Shown here: positions 41,464 to 52,888 of the stretch, in pieces
How the letters are laid out: the number at the start of each line of letters is the position of its first letter
How positions within the stretch are numbered: the first letter of the stretch is position 1
Origin: Calonectria ilicicola
Lineage: Eukaryota; Ascomycota; Sordariomycetes; Hypocreales; Nectriaceae
Direction of reading: 5' to 3'
DNA length: 64,000 nucleotides
NCBI GenBank assembly: GCA_020809705.1
Contig: CP085827.1
Coordinates: 2,480,001 to 2,544,000 of the forward strand
Program-made: the position numbers and the translations under genes
Notes under the pieces: generated by a model
Database searches by the model: none
What the model saw: only the letters and a program-made list of their open reading frames with translations
What the model was told of the DNA's origin: nothing

Positions 41464-42193
41464 CTTGACAGTCTACTATGTGGAATCCGATTGTGTAAGG
41501 AGCACCAGTGATGCACGCCCCCTTGTCGGCAAGGAGGGGCACTTTGAGAGCTCCCGCGAAGACGCTGCTCGCGACGTCACGTGATGTCGCGTTCACAAGT
41601 AAAGTGCTTGATTCACAGGCACCTGGTTTTGAAGACATGGGAACCCCAGTTTGAAATGATGCACATGATGGGACACGAGTCGCTTCTCCCGACGCATTTG
41701 CATTTGAAGTGGCATTGTGCGTCCCGTGAGTTAGGGGCTCACGATGCATGCGGTTTTTGTCGACCCATCTCTTCACTTATCATGATAGTGACAAATGAAG
41801 GAATAAGTAGAGGAATAAGCAACTTATGATATTGGGGAAACTATCAATATATACATATTATCGAAAGATATAAATAGAAAACATGCTCTTGTAAATGAGC
41901 CCATTGACAAGCAAACCAAGTAAGTAATACAGTGCTTTAAGACAGTGTGTTTGTGTAAACTTACTGTACGAACATCCATCGACAGCCCAGCAGCTTTTTC
42001 ATCACGACATGGAGCTCCCAGCTCGAGCAGCAATAAATTCCAAGCCCATCCCACCCACCACGCTCTCGGTCCGAGCCTCGTTCGACCACGCGACCTTTTA
42101 TCTGAGGCCACCGCCAGTTTCTGGCCCTTGATCCACCCCCACCCGCCAACAACTGGCCCTCAACCAGCCGCCCGAGCTGCTCAGTCGCCAGCC
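41464..42193. promoter_or_regulatory. Divergent promoter region, 0.73 kb
   Basis: Lies between the acidic-tailed protein gene (minus) and the Tim17-family gene (plus). It carries the E-box/CRE palindrome listed at 41571-41590. A C-rich stretch from about 42045 to 42190 may be transcribed leader of the plus-strand gene; its frame is open upstream to 41945, but nothing there looks like protein. Confidence 0.45.
41571..41590. promoter_or_regulatory. E-box / CRE-like palindrome
   Basis: Reads GCGACGTCACGTGATGTCGC, a 20-bp palindrome with one mismatched pair. The centre is TCACGTGA (bHLH-type CACGTG) and the left arm contains GACGTCAC (CRE/ATF-like). It lies 108 bp before one start codon and about 600 bp before the other. 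Binding by a bHLH or bZIP factor is inferred. Confidence 0.5.
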
Positions 42194-43047
42194 ATGGCCG
42201 CAACAACCGACACTGCCCCTACCCCTACTTCTACCCCAACCGGCCCGGCCGCTGCCACGATGGACGCAGATGCCCCCGGAGCGTTCCCGCATGATGCATT
42301 CCCCCGCCTCTCTATCTCGACCCCGACGCGGCTCATGATGGGCACCCTATCGTCGGCCGCCCTGGGTTTCTCGCTCGGCGCAACCCAAGGTGGGCAGATG
42401 GCCCAGTTGCGCTTCCGGGCCGAGCACGCCCACAAGATGCCTGACACAACTACGGGATGGTACTTTTACCACAAGTCCAAAAACTACCGTGCCATGCAGG
42501 GTGGCATCCGGGAAGGCTTCAAGATGGGTTTCAAGACAGGCTTTTGGAGTTTTGTCGCTCTGTCACTCGAGAGCACCGTCGACCGGTGTCGAGGAGCCAG
42601 CGACATGTTTTCAACAATTATTGCAACCCTAACGGTCGCAGGCGGATTTTCATTATGGCGTAAGTGCGAATTACCTTTTTCCTTTTTGGGTGTAGGTCTA
42701 GTCTCAGCATAAAGGTGTTGTTCGGGATTCCTTCTGGGACTTCTTCTAGGGCACCCTCTCAAGGGCGGCCAGGCACCATGGAAATCAACGGGTATATGCT
42801 TGAACAAGTGGACCAATTGGCTAACACACGCCGATAATCGGCGCCGCATCTAGATCGTCTCTCCATTACAGCTGCAGCAAGGACAGCAAAGCTTGGGCTC
42901 ATGTTTGGGTTGGCGTATGGTGGCATCCAAGACCTCGTGGGCTTAGCCCGAGGCAGACCGATCGGTTACGTCGATTTTATCAAGCGCCGGGCTGGTCGGA
43001 CAGCTGCGTCCCACAATGAGGGCTCCAGCAGCCAACCAGCAGCATGA
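42194..43047 (+). CDS. Tim17/Tim22/Tim23-family membrane protein
   Basis: Exons 42194..42659 and 42854..43047 give 219 aa. The intron of 194 nt is the longest in the window. The second exon runs His-Arg-Leu-Ser-Ile-Thr-Ala-Ala-Ala-Arg-Thr-Ala-Lys to the stop at 43045. The N-terminus is Ala/Thr/Pro-rich. Small-residue-rich helices follow: Leu-Ser-Ser-Ala-Ala-Leu-Gly-Phe-Ser-Leu-Gly-Ala, then the family motif Gly-Gly-Ile-Arg-Glu-Gly-Phe-Lys-Met-Gly-Phe-Lys-Thr-Gly-Phe, then Ala-Thr-Leu-Thr-Val-Ala-Gly-Gly, then Gly-Leu-Met-Phe-Gly-Leu-Ala-Tyr-Gly-Gly. This fits a Tim17-domain protein of a mitochondrial membrane, but it is not obviously Tim17, Tim22 or Tim23 and may be an accessory member. Met at 42194 is chosen as the first Met after non-protein-like upstream codons. 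Confidence 0.82.
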
Positions 43048-44389
43048 AACGGACGGACGGGGTGGAGACGGTGAGACCGGACGGTATCTGACGCTTGTCC
43101 CACGCCTCACCCGCGCCGATGCCATCCGCGCTCAAGTGACTACTGCTTGCGGTGGGCATCGGACATTGCTGTCCCTCTCGTTCTTGGAAGTCCGGCGGCG
43201 GGCCGGCGGCGTACCATGTCGATGGGGTCCTGAGAATGGGGACAGACCCTGGCTGGCTAGGCCAACCGGCCCTGGTGCAGCACGCGCATGGCCCCATTGT
43301 CGGCATAGGGAGTCCCAAGAGCCGCAACTCTGTTTCTGTCAGTCGAGGAACTCACGATGGCTTCCCCAATAATCTCCACACCCTCTTCCTCTTCCCCTCA
43401 ATCTCATCTCATAATATCCCGGAACCTAGTGCCAATGCAACAGTGCGACGGGTGGCCAGTGCTCGATTGAAAGGTACAGGGGGGGAACGCGGCGGTAAGA
43501 CGGCTGGTGTCTGGTGGTTGGTCGTCGTCACAGCGAGGCGGTGCTGCTCAATGACCGATGAATGACAGGTGCGGCCGGGACCTGCGCAATCGGAACGAGA
43601 TAACAATGACATGCAATCAGCAATGCACAACCATTGGCCAATGGCCAAGCATCTCTAGCATTCCTTGGCGTTCGCTGCTGCTAGCTTCTGCACGGACGGG
43701 GCTGCCATGAGTTCGGGGTGCGTCTTGGTCGTGTTTCTAGACAAAAACGAGGCAAACCCCACGGCGGCTACACTCGGCCTTTTCACATTCCCCACGTCCC
43801 AACTTGCTTTTGCCCCTGCCAGGGTGGCCACGTGACGCTGATAAGCTCCATGCCCAGGCCCTGCTCATTAGCCATGGTCGTTCACGATGGTCACTTGGCG
43901 CGTCGGTGAATCATTGACTTTAGTTTGGCGGCTTAATGGACGGCAAAAAAAATATCAGGAGCAAGCGGAGGGACGAATAGCAGGCCAATGACGCCACTCG
44001 CCTTGCACTTTGCTGCCGGGCCTTCTTTTGCAAGCCCCGGCCTATGATTGATAGACACTACGACAGATATAAGCCACCCTCCCCTTTCGCCAATCTCAAC
44101 AAGTCTGATTGCATATTATGCTGCATTTATCTTTGGTGTTATCTCACTGGTCTGTGTTTTGATACCTACCCGTGCTTATTGCTGCCGCCATTGTTGTTAT
44201 ATTATTTATCCTGCCCATCCATCCCACCTCCCCCTCTAGACAACCATCCGCCCTCAGTATCAACAACGCTCCTCAGCCGTAATCCCGAGGCCACAGACCT
44301 CTTAGATACTCCCAACCTCCATTGACCTACACTCACACCAAGCAAACACCCACAAACACAAACACATCCACACTCATACCTACTGCAAA
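43048..44389. other. Intergenic region, 1.34 kb
   Basis: 3' flank of the Tim17-family gene and promoter/leader of the proline-dehydrogenase gene. GC-rich on the left (GGCGGCGGGCCGGCGGCG near 43193-43210). The last 300 bp are pyrimidine- and CA-rich leader. Frames on both strands (43016-43909) have no recognisable content. Confidence 0.4.
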
Positions 44390-45920
44390 ATGAGCCTGGC
44401 TCGCAGTCGAGGAACATGCCGCCCTCTTCGCTGGGCGGCATCACCTTCTCCCTACACTCGCCTCAACGCCTCGCCCTCCATCATCATCCTCACCCAGCGC
44501 CGCCTCATCCACTCATCTGAGAAGCGCACAAACACGCTCGCCGAGCACCCCATCCCAGACCCAATGCCGCCCAACATGGGCTCGCCAGTCCGCGCACCCC
44601 TCAGCGTGCTCTCGCTGGCCATGATCATCCGCTCCCTCGCCACCACTATCGTCTCGTCGTCGCCCGTCCTGCTGCCCCCCTCACTACGCATCATGGACGT
44701 GTTGGCCAACTCGCACAGCCCTCTGCTCAACCCAGACCGCAACCCGCTGCTGCGCCTGTTCCTCAAGAAGACCTTCTACGCTCAGTTCTGTGCCGGCGAG
44801 AACGCCGCAGAGGTCCACCAGACCATCACCAACCTCAAGGGCATGGGCTTCACCGGTGTTCTGCTGTGCTACGCTCGCGAGGTCGTACTGACTAAAGAGC
44901 AGGCTGCTGCATTGGGTAGCACCGCGCAAGAGACTGAGGCTGCCATCAAGAACGAGATTCTGCCCTGGGCCGAGGGTACCCTGGAGACGGTGCGTCTGGT
45001 CCAGCCTGGTGATTACGTTGCACTCAAGTAAGTTACGCAAAGCAAGAAAAAAAGTTCATTAAGTAGCTTTATTGTCAGGCGATACTAACAATAAGAATAG
45101 GTTCACTGGTGCCGGCAGCATTGCCCTTGGCCAGCTCAAGGCCCGTCAACCCGCCACCCCCACCCTCCACAAAGCCATCGACGACATCTGCAAGCTCGCC
45201 CAAGAACGCGGTGTCCGTCTGTTGTTTGATGCCGAGCAGGACATGCTCCAGGACGGCATTGACGACTGGACACTCGAGTTTGCTCGCAAGTACAACAAAG
45301 ATACCACCGACCCAGTCATCTATGGCACATACCAGGCCTACAAGAAGGCCTGTCCTGAGGTTCTGTCCAGCCACTTGGCTCTGGCCCAGAAGGAGGGCTT
45401 CGCCCTGGGTGTCAAGCTGGTGCGCGGTGCATACCTGGGCTCTGACCCCCGTCACCTCTTCCACGATACCAAGGAGGACACTGACAAGTGTTACGACACC
45501 CTCGCTGCCAGCGTTCTCACCCGACAGTGGTCCGACGCCGTCAAGGGAGAGGGCAAGTACCCTGCCGCCAGCTTGATGATTGCTTCTCACAACGCCGAAT
45601 CCGTCCAGCGAGCCCGCGACATCTGCGACGCTGGTGACGCCAAGTCTCCAGTTTCGTTTGCCCAGCTCCAGGGCATGGCTGACGAGGTCAGCTGCGAACT
45701 GGTTGAGGCCGGCCAAGCCGCTCGCGAGGAGAGGGGTGCAAAGGCACCTACGCTCCCCGCCTACAAGTACCTCGTCTGGGGAACTACTGGCGAGTGCATG
45801 AAGTATCTTCTTCGCCGAGCACAGGAGAACAAGGACGCCGTTCAGCGCACCCGGGACAGCCGGGATGCCATGTGGGGTGAGCTGGTGCGACGTTGCAAGA
45901 GCGCCGTTGGATTGGCATGA
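44390..45920 (+). CDS. put1: Proline dehydrogenase (proline oxidase), mitochondrial
   Basis: FAD enzyme that oxidises L-proline to pyrroline-5-carboxylate, the first step of proline catabolism, at the inner mitochondrial membrane. Exons 44390..45027 and 45101..45920 give 485 aa. The first 45 residues are Arg/Ser/Leu-rich, without acids until about residue 44, a good import signal. The PRODH barrel is seen in Met-Gly-Phe-Thr-Gly-Val-Leu-Leu-Cys-Tyr-Ala-Arg-Glu, Phe-Thr-Gly-Ala-Gly, Leu-Leu-Phe-Asp-Ala-Glu-Gln, Gly-Thr-Tyr-Gln-Ala-Tyr, Val-Lys-Leu-Val-Arg-Gly-Ala-Tyr, Ala-Ser-His-Asn, and the C-terminal Tyr-Leu-Leu-Arg-Arg-Ala-Gln-Glu-Asn that contacts proline. The length fits the fungal enzyme. 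It corresponds to yeast Put1 and Aspergillus PrnD; no other prn gene is nearby. The gene converges with cgi121. Confidence 0.96.
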
Positions 45921-46147
45921 ATTTTTGCGAATGGTGGAATAGAGAAAACAAAAGGACTTTGATGATGATTATGACTTTGCATCATGGCATATGGATAGCG
46001 ATTCTGGGAGTCTGGTGTGTTTTAGGATCATAGGGTAGAGCCGGACGTCTGGAAGATAGGCTTACACTTTGTTTCGTTGAAAAAAAGACAAATTTCTCTG
46101 AGTTCTGTTGTTGTGCATTTCCTTTTTTTTTTTAATCGCCTGGCTGC

Positions 46148-46866
46148 TTATACTCCGCGCAAGGCCATCCCCCCTAGAATCAGTGTTTCCAATTCCTTCT
46201 TCTTAACCACGTCGTCTTTGATATCTTCAAGCCACTTAATACCGTTAAGCTTGTAGTACTTGCGTACCTTAGGCAGGTCTGTTGCAGTGGCAATGTTCTC
46301 GTCAGTCAGGTCCTGAGCCTCGCCTTCAACATTGGCTTTGAGATGCTCCCAGATCTGGTCGGGCTGGATTGGCGGGGCATTGTCAGCTGGGAAAGTAATT
46401 CTGACAACTATGAGATCCTTGGTGGAAGGCGAGATGCCGAATCGACGATATGCATCGGCAATCTAGAACGCCAATCAGCAGGAGATGGCGCATGTTCAGG
46501 AGGGTTTAAGGTACATTGTTGGACGAGCTTAATGAAGTTACAATCTCGGAGTGTACATTGGGAGTCTTGAGTTCACCGTTTACGGCTGCGAGTGTGGCCT
46601 TGAAGACGGCAGAGAGCAGCTGAATGCGCGAAACTACCTGTTGGTTCATGGGGGTCAACCATGGTCAAGGTGGCGGTGGCGATATTCATGACGCCAGAGC
46701 ATAAGAAACATACGACAGAAGCATCGACGAAAGCATACTCAAAGTCTGCGTTGCGTGCAAGCAGCTGCTGGTGCAAAAACGAGGCGTTTTTCACGTCACG
46801 GAAGAGGGCCAGATGGGCCTGGTGAGAGGAGGGGAGATGCTCGAGCGTGATAGTTTCGAGGGCCAT
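46148..46866 (-). CDS. cgi121: Cgi121, subunit of the KEOPS/EKC complex
   Basis: KEOPS makes the t6A modification on tRNAs that read ANN codons and also affects telomeres and transcription. Cgi121 binds tRNA and the kinase subunit Bud32. Exons 46866..46714, 46637..46515 and 46462..46148 give 196 aa. Typical blocks are [40 protein letters not shown] and [12 protein letters not shown]. The last exon, which is masked by introns in simple frame searches, completes the fold with Leu-Ile-Val-Val-Arg-Ile-Thr-Phe. Only 227 bp separate its stop from that of the proline-dehydrogenase gene. Confidence 0.93.
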
Positions 46867-49216
46867 GGCGGGAGTTTCTCGGAGTTGCAAATGCTATCAG
46901 GGGGCGCTAGGACAAGCTCTGAAGGTGCGCCGGGGGTAGCTGAAAGCTGACTCGGACGAGAGCGATGGTGGTTGATGCTGTTGGTGGGAGCAGCTGCGCC
47001 GTCGAGTCCGTTGTCGCACGATGCGTGTGTGGAGGGGTAAAGATCGGAATCCGTGGCAGACGTACGTGCGTGGGAGTTTTTTTTTTTTTTGGCGGGGTAA
47101 GGCAGGGTTTTTCGCATTGGATCGACCAACCGCTACGCACATGCGAACCAGATTTCAAGTTAATTACGTGGTGCAGACCGGACGTTTAGCGTCTGTCGAT
47201 TAATTACACCAGATCGACGCTTGTCCGAAGCCTCGTTCAACCCCATGCCGACCGGTGTACAGCTGCCCCCAGGTCGGGCCCGGGTCAGGTCCAAGCCAGG
47301 CTCAGGGGGACGCAGGCCAGCCAGCTAGCTCCCTGAGTACGAGAATTGAAAATTTCGTATCTAACTAGCTAGCTAGCTGTCGCTCGTTCTAGTCTTGTTT
47401 GGCTGTGTCTGGTCTTGTCTTGTCTCGTCTCGTCTCCGACTCCGACTCCGTCTACCTCTCCATCCACGTCTCGCCTTCAGCTGGCGAGACATCGCCTTAC
47501 GCAGTACGTCGCCCTAATAAGCCGCCACCAGCATACAACACATCACATTTGCATCACACAAGGCCCACATCCCGAGTCGAGACCAGCCTACCCACCAACC
47601 TCGCGAGCCATTCAGAGACATGCGTGCATTATTATTGCCTGATGCCTGCCATTTTGAGTCTGCGGCTGGAGGCTTGTGACTAAAGATGTTGTGACAGATC
47701 ACTGCGCGACTGAGCCCTATTGAGAGCCCCCGCGAATGGCCATCGAGAGCCGATCGCATGAGGTGAGTGATCAACAGCGTCTTGCAGCATCGTAGTCAAA
47801 GTCTGCCAGTGGCAGCCGCAGCCAGGTTACGCTTCAGAAGCAGGGAACGAACAGCCATGCACTCTCGCCTTGCCTCGGACGCGATTGGATCACCACCCGG
47901 CGTCGCAGCCACTGCCATGGTGAACCCGGCGATCTGCATTGCATAGGGCGCCCAGCATGCAGGCTAAGCCTGTGCGCCCCTCTCGCATCCCATCCTTTCA
48001 GGGTGGTATTGTTGCCGCAGACGATGCAAGGGATGCACTCTTGAGCATTTGCACCATATCCAGTGGTGCACTTGCCCGTCTCGGAGCCGCGCGCCTTGGC
48101 GCCGGAGATGGGCTGCTGGAGCCATGACGGCTTCAACTCGCAAGGCATCGGGCCTACTTGACTGTTGACAGCTCTCCGCCACGTCTTGATTGGCTCTCCG
48201 GATTACCAGTCTGCTTTCCCCGTCCCTACCAGCCAGATGCCCATCTCTAAAGTTCGGCAAACGGAGCCCCCGGTCAGATTTCTACCTGCATACGCTTTCG
48301 CAATCTGTGGGTGTGGCTGGACTATCGCCTGCAGGAGATCAATAAGGTCAGCAGGCATACTTTAAGGGATCAGAGTTGGGTGCCTATCGCCGGTGCAACC
48401 CACCACCCACTCCTGTCTGCCGTGATTGTGTCTTGGCTCTGCCGACAGGCTCTCGCCTCGCAGCATGAAGCTCCGTGATTGATTGACTTCGGTGGGTTTT
48501 AGCATTGCGAATGTGACTGCCGTTGTCTAGTAGAGGTACTCCTGCGCGAGCCAAGCAAGCTCGGCGCGCCTGTGACAGGTGATAGACGTGAATAATCCAT
48601 CGCCAGCTCTAACAGTTGCAAGTGTGAAGTGTGTATATATAACAATCAATGGACGCGCCCAGCAAGCAGCAGCAGGACCATGAGCAAGCATCACTGTCTA
48701 GGCCCTTCTCAGAAAGACACGCATCATCACATCACACTAGCTCTTATTCCTGGAATACACTACTCTTATTATTATCCCTTTTTTTATTTCTTCTGGATCA
48801 TCATTGCATACGAAAAAAGCAGAAAAAAAACCCCGACGGACCACAAATCCTCATAGTACGTACGGCCACCCCATCACATCCTTGTTTTTGTTTCTCCTTA
48901 CTTTTTGGGGCAGACTCTTTGTTTCTTCTGCCACCACGTCCGCGAATCACTGCAGACGTAATCCACGTGTTGTCTGGTCCAGGCCCCCCGCCATCTCACC
49001 ATTGTTGAATACAAAAAAGCAACAGGCGTACAGCCCCAGGTTCAGTTCCAGGCCTCGCGCAGCCCAGCCCAGCTTCCAAGTGCCACACTGATCCACTTGG
49101 GTTCGAGTCCCGGGTTCGAGTGTGCCCACTGAGAGAACGGGCCACGCCACTGAGTCCCCGGAAGCCCAGCGCCCAGGCCACATCCAGGCCACAGCCCAGC
49201 CCACGCTGAGCCGCTA
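46867..49216. other. Long gene-free region upstream of the large Zn2Cys6 regulator, 2.35 kb
   Basis: Promoters of cgi121 and of the regulator. Simple repeats: T14 at 47077-47090; repeated CTAG (AGCTAGCTAGCT) near 47364-47377; and a pentamer run of TCTTG/TCTCG followed by TCCGAC at about 47411-47450. At 49087-49109 the word GGGTTCGAGT occurs twice, 3 bp apart. The part from about 48620 on has CT-rich stretches typical of long leaders. No frame is convincing. Confidence 0.4.
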
Positions 49217-52200
49217 ATGCACATGCCATTCCCCGCTGCTCCCACCAGCGCGGCCATCCCTTGTCCGTATCCAGCTCCAGCGCCGCAACGCCAGGGCCCG
49301 GAACCCGCTGTAGCGCACCCATCCCCCCCGCTAACCCCCTGTGCGGACGACAAGGCTACAGGTACCGGGGCGCTGCCAAACGTACCAATGCGCGTGCCCT
49401 ACAGCCCAGACGATTCCATCATGGAAGCCATCGTCACCCACCAGCGCAGCCTCAGCTTTCCCATTGCATCTCACGACTCCCCGTCGGCCTCGCCCTCGCA
49501 GATTCCTGCCCATACTCACTCCCGGTCCCTATCCCGAGGCGGCTTCTGGCAGACCCTGCCTTTTCGCTCCGCATGGGCCCCGGATAATCGCATCCTGTGC
49601 CCCGTCCAAGCGCAGCTAAAAGCGCCTGCGTCTGCGCCTGCGCCCGCGTCCCGTCCTTCTGGGCGGCGTCCGCGCCAGCGTCCCGCGCCTCTCACCATCC
49701 CGCCGCTCTTGTCGACCTCACCCAGCTCTGTGAGCCCATCGTCGGCCTCCTCTGCGTCCTCTGCATCCTCCCCGACGTCGTCGAGAGACCTCTCGCTGCG
49801 CTCCAAGCCCACGATGCCTGGTCGCCCCGTCAAGAGGTCGGCCGGCAGCGGTGACGACGAACCGGCCACCAACGGCACCGGCGCCGGCAACAACAAGGTC
49901 AAGCTGCCGCGCCTCGATCGCGGCCCCGACGATTTTTCCAGCGTTGTCAAGAACCGACTGCAGTCTTACACGCGCACCGGCCAAGCATGCGACAGATGTA
50001 AAGTAAGTTTATCGCGGTACCAAACAGGGCCCGCGAATGTCCCTTGCTGATGCTGACTGCGCCTACCCCAGGTCCGCAAGATTCGCTGCGATGCCCTGCC
50101 CGAGGGCTGCTCGCACTGCACCAACCAGAACCTCGAATGCTACGTAACCGACCGAGTCACTGGCCGAACCGAACGCAGAGGCTACCTGCAGGAGCTCGAG
50201 AGAGAGAAGACGGACATGATGTCCCACATCCGCGACCTGGAGAAGCTCCTAGGCGACAAGGGCATCGAGGTGAAGCCCTGGCAGTGGTCGCCCTACGCGC
50301 AATATCCCCCCGGAACCAGCTTCGACAGCGCTGGAAACCCAGTTCAGGATGCCGAGCCCCGCGACTCGTGGTCGCAGGTCGGCAGCACCGTCTGGGTGAA
50401 GAACGGTTCAAACCCGCCTCAGACGCAGCCCAATGCCCAGCCCAGCGTTCAGCCCATCATCGCACCAACCTTTCGGCAAACCCTCCTGGAGTCGCGCCGA
50501 GTAGACGCCCATATCGGAGTACGGGGGGATGACAGCGCGCCTCTGAGCTCCATCAAGGGCACTCAATTGTCCATTCTCGGTACTACTGTTGACATGGCCT
50601 CCTTTCAGGCCCCCGACATGGACGAGCCTCATCCCGATGCCACAGCCTCGACGCCGCTGTACAACAAATCAACCCAGGCTCTCCTCCAGTCCACCATGAA
50701 CATTAATCCTGTCATCCAGCCCGATATGCCCTCTCGAGAGGATGCTTTCACCTACTCTGAATGGTACTTCATGACCATCTCTGCTTTTCTCCCTCTTCTT
50801 CACCAACCCTCCTTTATGCGACTGGTACGACCCCTCATTTGAAACCGCGCTGTTTACACCACTCTAACTTTAAGCAGTTAACAAAAATATACGATGAGCC
50901 TACATTCGTGCCCAAGGTGGCTGAGCTAGTCCAGGTACACATGGTTTTCGCTACCATCTTCTTCCAGTACGGCGTACGCAACTGGCAAAAGGCCGACCAG
51001 CGCGCCCACCTGAACGATGTGTCCAACAAGCATTACCATTTCGCCCTCAGCAAGTTCTTTCAGCTCACCTGCTCGCCGGATCTTGCTGCGGTGCAGGCCA
51101 TGGCCATGATTTCTGTGCACACACGAGCCTTTCCAAAACCTGGCAGCTCATCTGTTGTGGTCAATCACGCCTTTCACCGCGCCCTCGAACTAAACCTTCA
51201 CCGGGAGTCCAGAAAGCCTGGTGAACCCACAAACCTAACGCATGAGTTGCGCAAAAGAGCATGGTGGGTCATTTTGACTGTCTACGTTGCCATCAACGGC
51301 CGCCGAGGTCTCCCCATGCCAATTACTATCGAAGAGTTTGACGTCGGCTTCCCCGAGCCCATCGCCGACGAGCTCCTGAGCGAGGAGGGAGTGGATACAT
51401 CACGCACTCTACCATGCATCTATGAAGTCGGCATCCACAGCTTCAAGATCGTCCCAATCCTAATGGAAATGTGGTCCAATATTTACAGTGTGAGACGGGA
51501 TGCTGCCAACTATGTTCATTGTGTCAACGTGCTAGAGGCCCAAATCAAGGCTTGGGACGACGAGCTGCCAGGTTTCCTGAAGCTTGGCCACCAAGACCAG
51601 AATGAGCACACCCACATGAATGCGCTCTATCTGAGATCCTTCTTGCTTGAGTGTCGACTTTGTCTGCGACATCCTTCCGTGGCCATGACTGATGACAAAA
51701 AAATGATGTTGGAAAATGCCCGCATCTGTGAAAATGTATCGCAGGAGATGCTGGAGTGTCAGCTGGAGATTCAAAGATTAAAATGTCTGGACACTACCTG
51801 GTATCAAATGTCGCTCTATGTAGCGTCCATCTTTACTACATTGGTGGCTCATTGGGAGAGGCGCTTTGATACAACCCCCGAGGCGATCCAGACACTGCGG
51901 CATGATATGAACGGTTGGATGGGCATCCTCGAGGAGACGGGGTCTCTGCTAGGTAAGTTTACGCACTTGTTACTTCAAAGCACATGCCAAGTCTAACGTT
52001 GTTTCCCAAGGTTCTGGTCCGCAGATTAGCACCGAGATAGGCCATATTATTGATCGTACGATTGCGTGGATCGAGCATGACATGTGCAACAACGACCGCA
52101 AATCATCTCAGCCACCAACTGCGTCTGTGGAGGTTAAGCAGGAACCATCATCTCAGTCAACTACATATCAGGTCTCCGAGATCCCCCCGGCCCCGGTAGC

Positions 52201-52888
52201 CCAGCCTGCTCCCGCGCCGGTGTCAGCTTCGGCTCCGGTTCCAACACCAGCACCAACTGCTTTGCCAACTCAGGCAGCGGTTCACGCTCCAGTTCATGCT
52301 CCAACTCATGGTCCCAATCACTCGACAGGGGCTCCCAACGGGACATCACAGCCCGAAGTCACACACAAGGCATTCTACCAGGAGCCAAGCATGAACGGCC
52401 AGGCCCAGTATACTACACTAGCCTATAACGAGCAACATCAATCTCAGTATGAGGCCGAGGCTGCCATGTTCTTCAACACATCCGCACAGGCTCAAGCCCA
52501 AGCTCAGGCTCAGGCCCAGGCCCAGGCTCAAGCTGCGGCTGCTGCTGCTGCTGCGGCCGCAACCAATATTCAGGGCGCATCGGCCGCGCAATCGAACCCT
52601 CTCATTGCCTTTGCCTCGCAGGCAACGCAACAACACATCGGAACTCCGCCAACGGCCGAGTTGATGTGGCCCGGCCGAGGAAACACTTGGCATGATTGGA
52701 CGACGGCAATCGCCGACAGCCAAGATCGATACAGTGCCACGGCACTATTGACGCTCGGAGGTGGTCCCCGAGACTCGGTGGCACCAAGCCTTCCAGAAGC
52801 GGCGTCTGGCTTGACGACTAACGACATTAACGGCATGCAGTCATGGCCGCTAACACTGTTTGATAACGTGGCACACAACGGGTCTTAA
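49217..52888 (+). CDS. Large Zn2Cys6 transcription factor with Gln/Ala tract (Rgt1-like)
   Basis: Nuclear regulator, 1163 aa if started at 49217. Exons are 49217..50002, 50072..50824, 50878..51952 and 52011..52888. The zinc cluster spans residues 258-285 (C-x2-C-x6-C-x6-C-x2-C-x6-C) and is split by intron 1 right after Cys-Asp-Arg-Cys-Lys. Then come Thr-Asp-Arg-Val-Thr-Gly-Arg-Thr-Glu-Arg-Arg-Gly-Tyr-Leu and a short coiled coil for dimerisation. The fungal regulatory domain covers about residues 490-830 (His-Arg-Ala-Leu-Glu-Leu-Asn-Leu-His-Arg, Lys-Arg-Ala-Trp-Trp-Val-Ile). The C-terminus is Pro/Ala/Gln-rich with an (Ala-Gln)n then Ala tract at 52484-52561. The first 199 codons are Pro/Ser-rich; Met at 49814 (Met-Pro-Gly-Arg-Pro-Val-Lys-Arg) is a credible later start. 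The zinc region resembles glucose-response regulators of the RGT1 type, by resemblance only. Confidence 0.9.
52484..52561 (+). repeat. Trinucleotide/hexanucleotide repeat coding for Gln-Ala and Ala runs
   Basis: Repeated CAGGCY/CAAGCY units followed by GCT/GCG codons inside the large Zn2Cys6 gene. It encodes alternating Ala-Gln, then about ten Ala. Such tracts vary in length between strains. Confidence 0.85.

Noticed and set aside
41945..42193. Upstream in-frame extension of the Tim17-family gene
   Set aside because: Residues are low complexity and unlike the family; likely leader sequence.
45075..45716. 213-codon frame antisense to proline dehydrogenase
   Set aside because: Lies wholly opposite a conserved exon; results from third-position bias.
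47401..47455. Possible tandem-repeat regulatory array of TCTTG/TCTCG units
   Set aside because: Short and imperfect; ordinary simple sequence in a long leader/promoter.
49087..49115. GGTTCGAGTCC, like a pol III B box / tRNA T arm
   Set aside because: No A box at the right distance and no cloverleaf; it is part of a 10-bp direct repeat.
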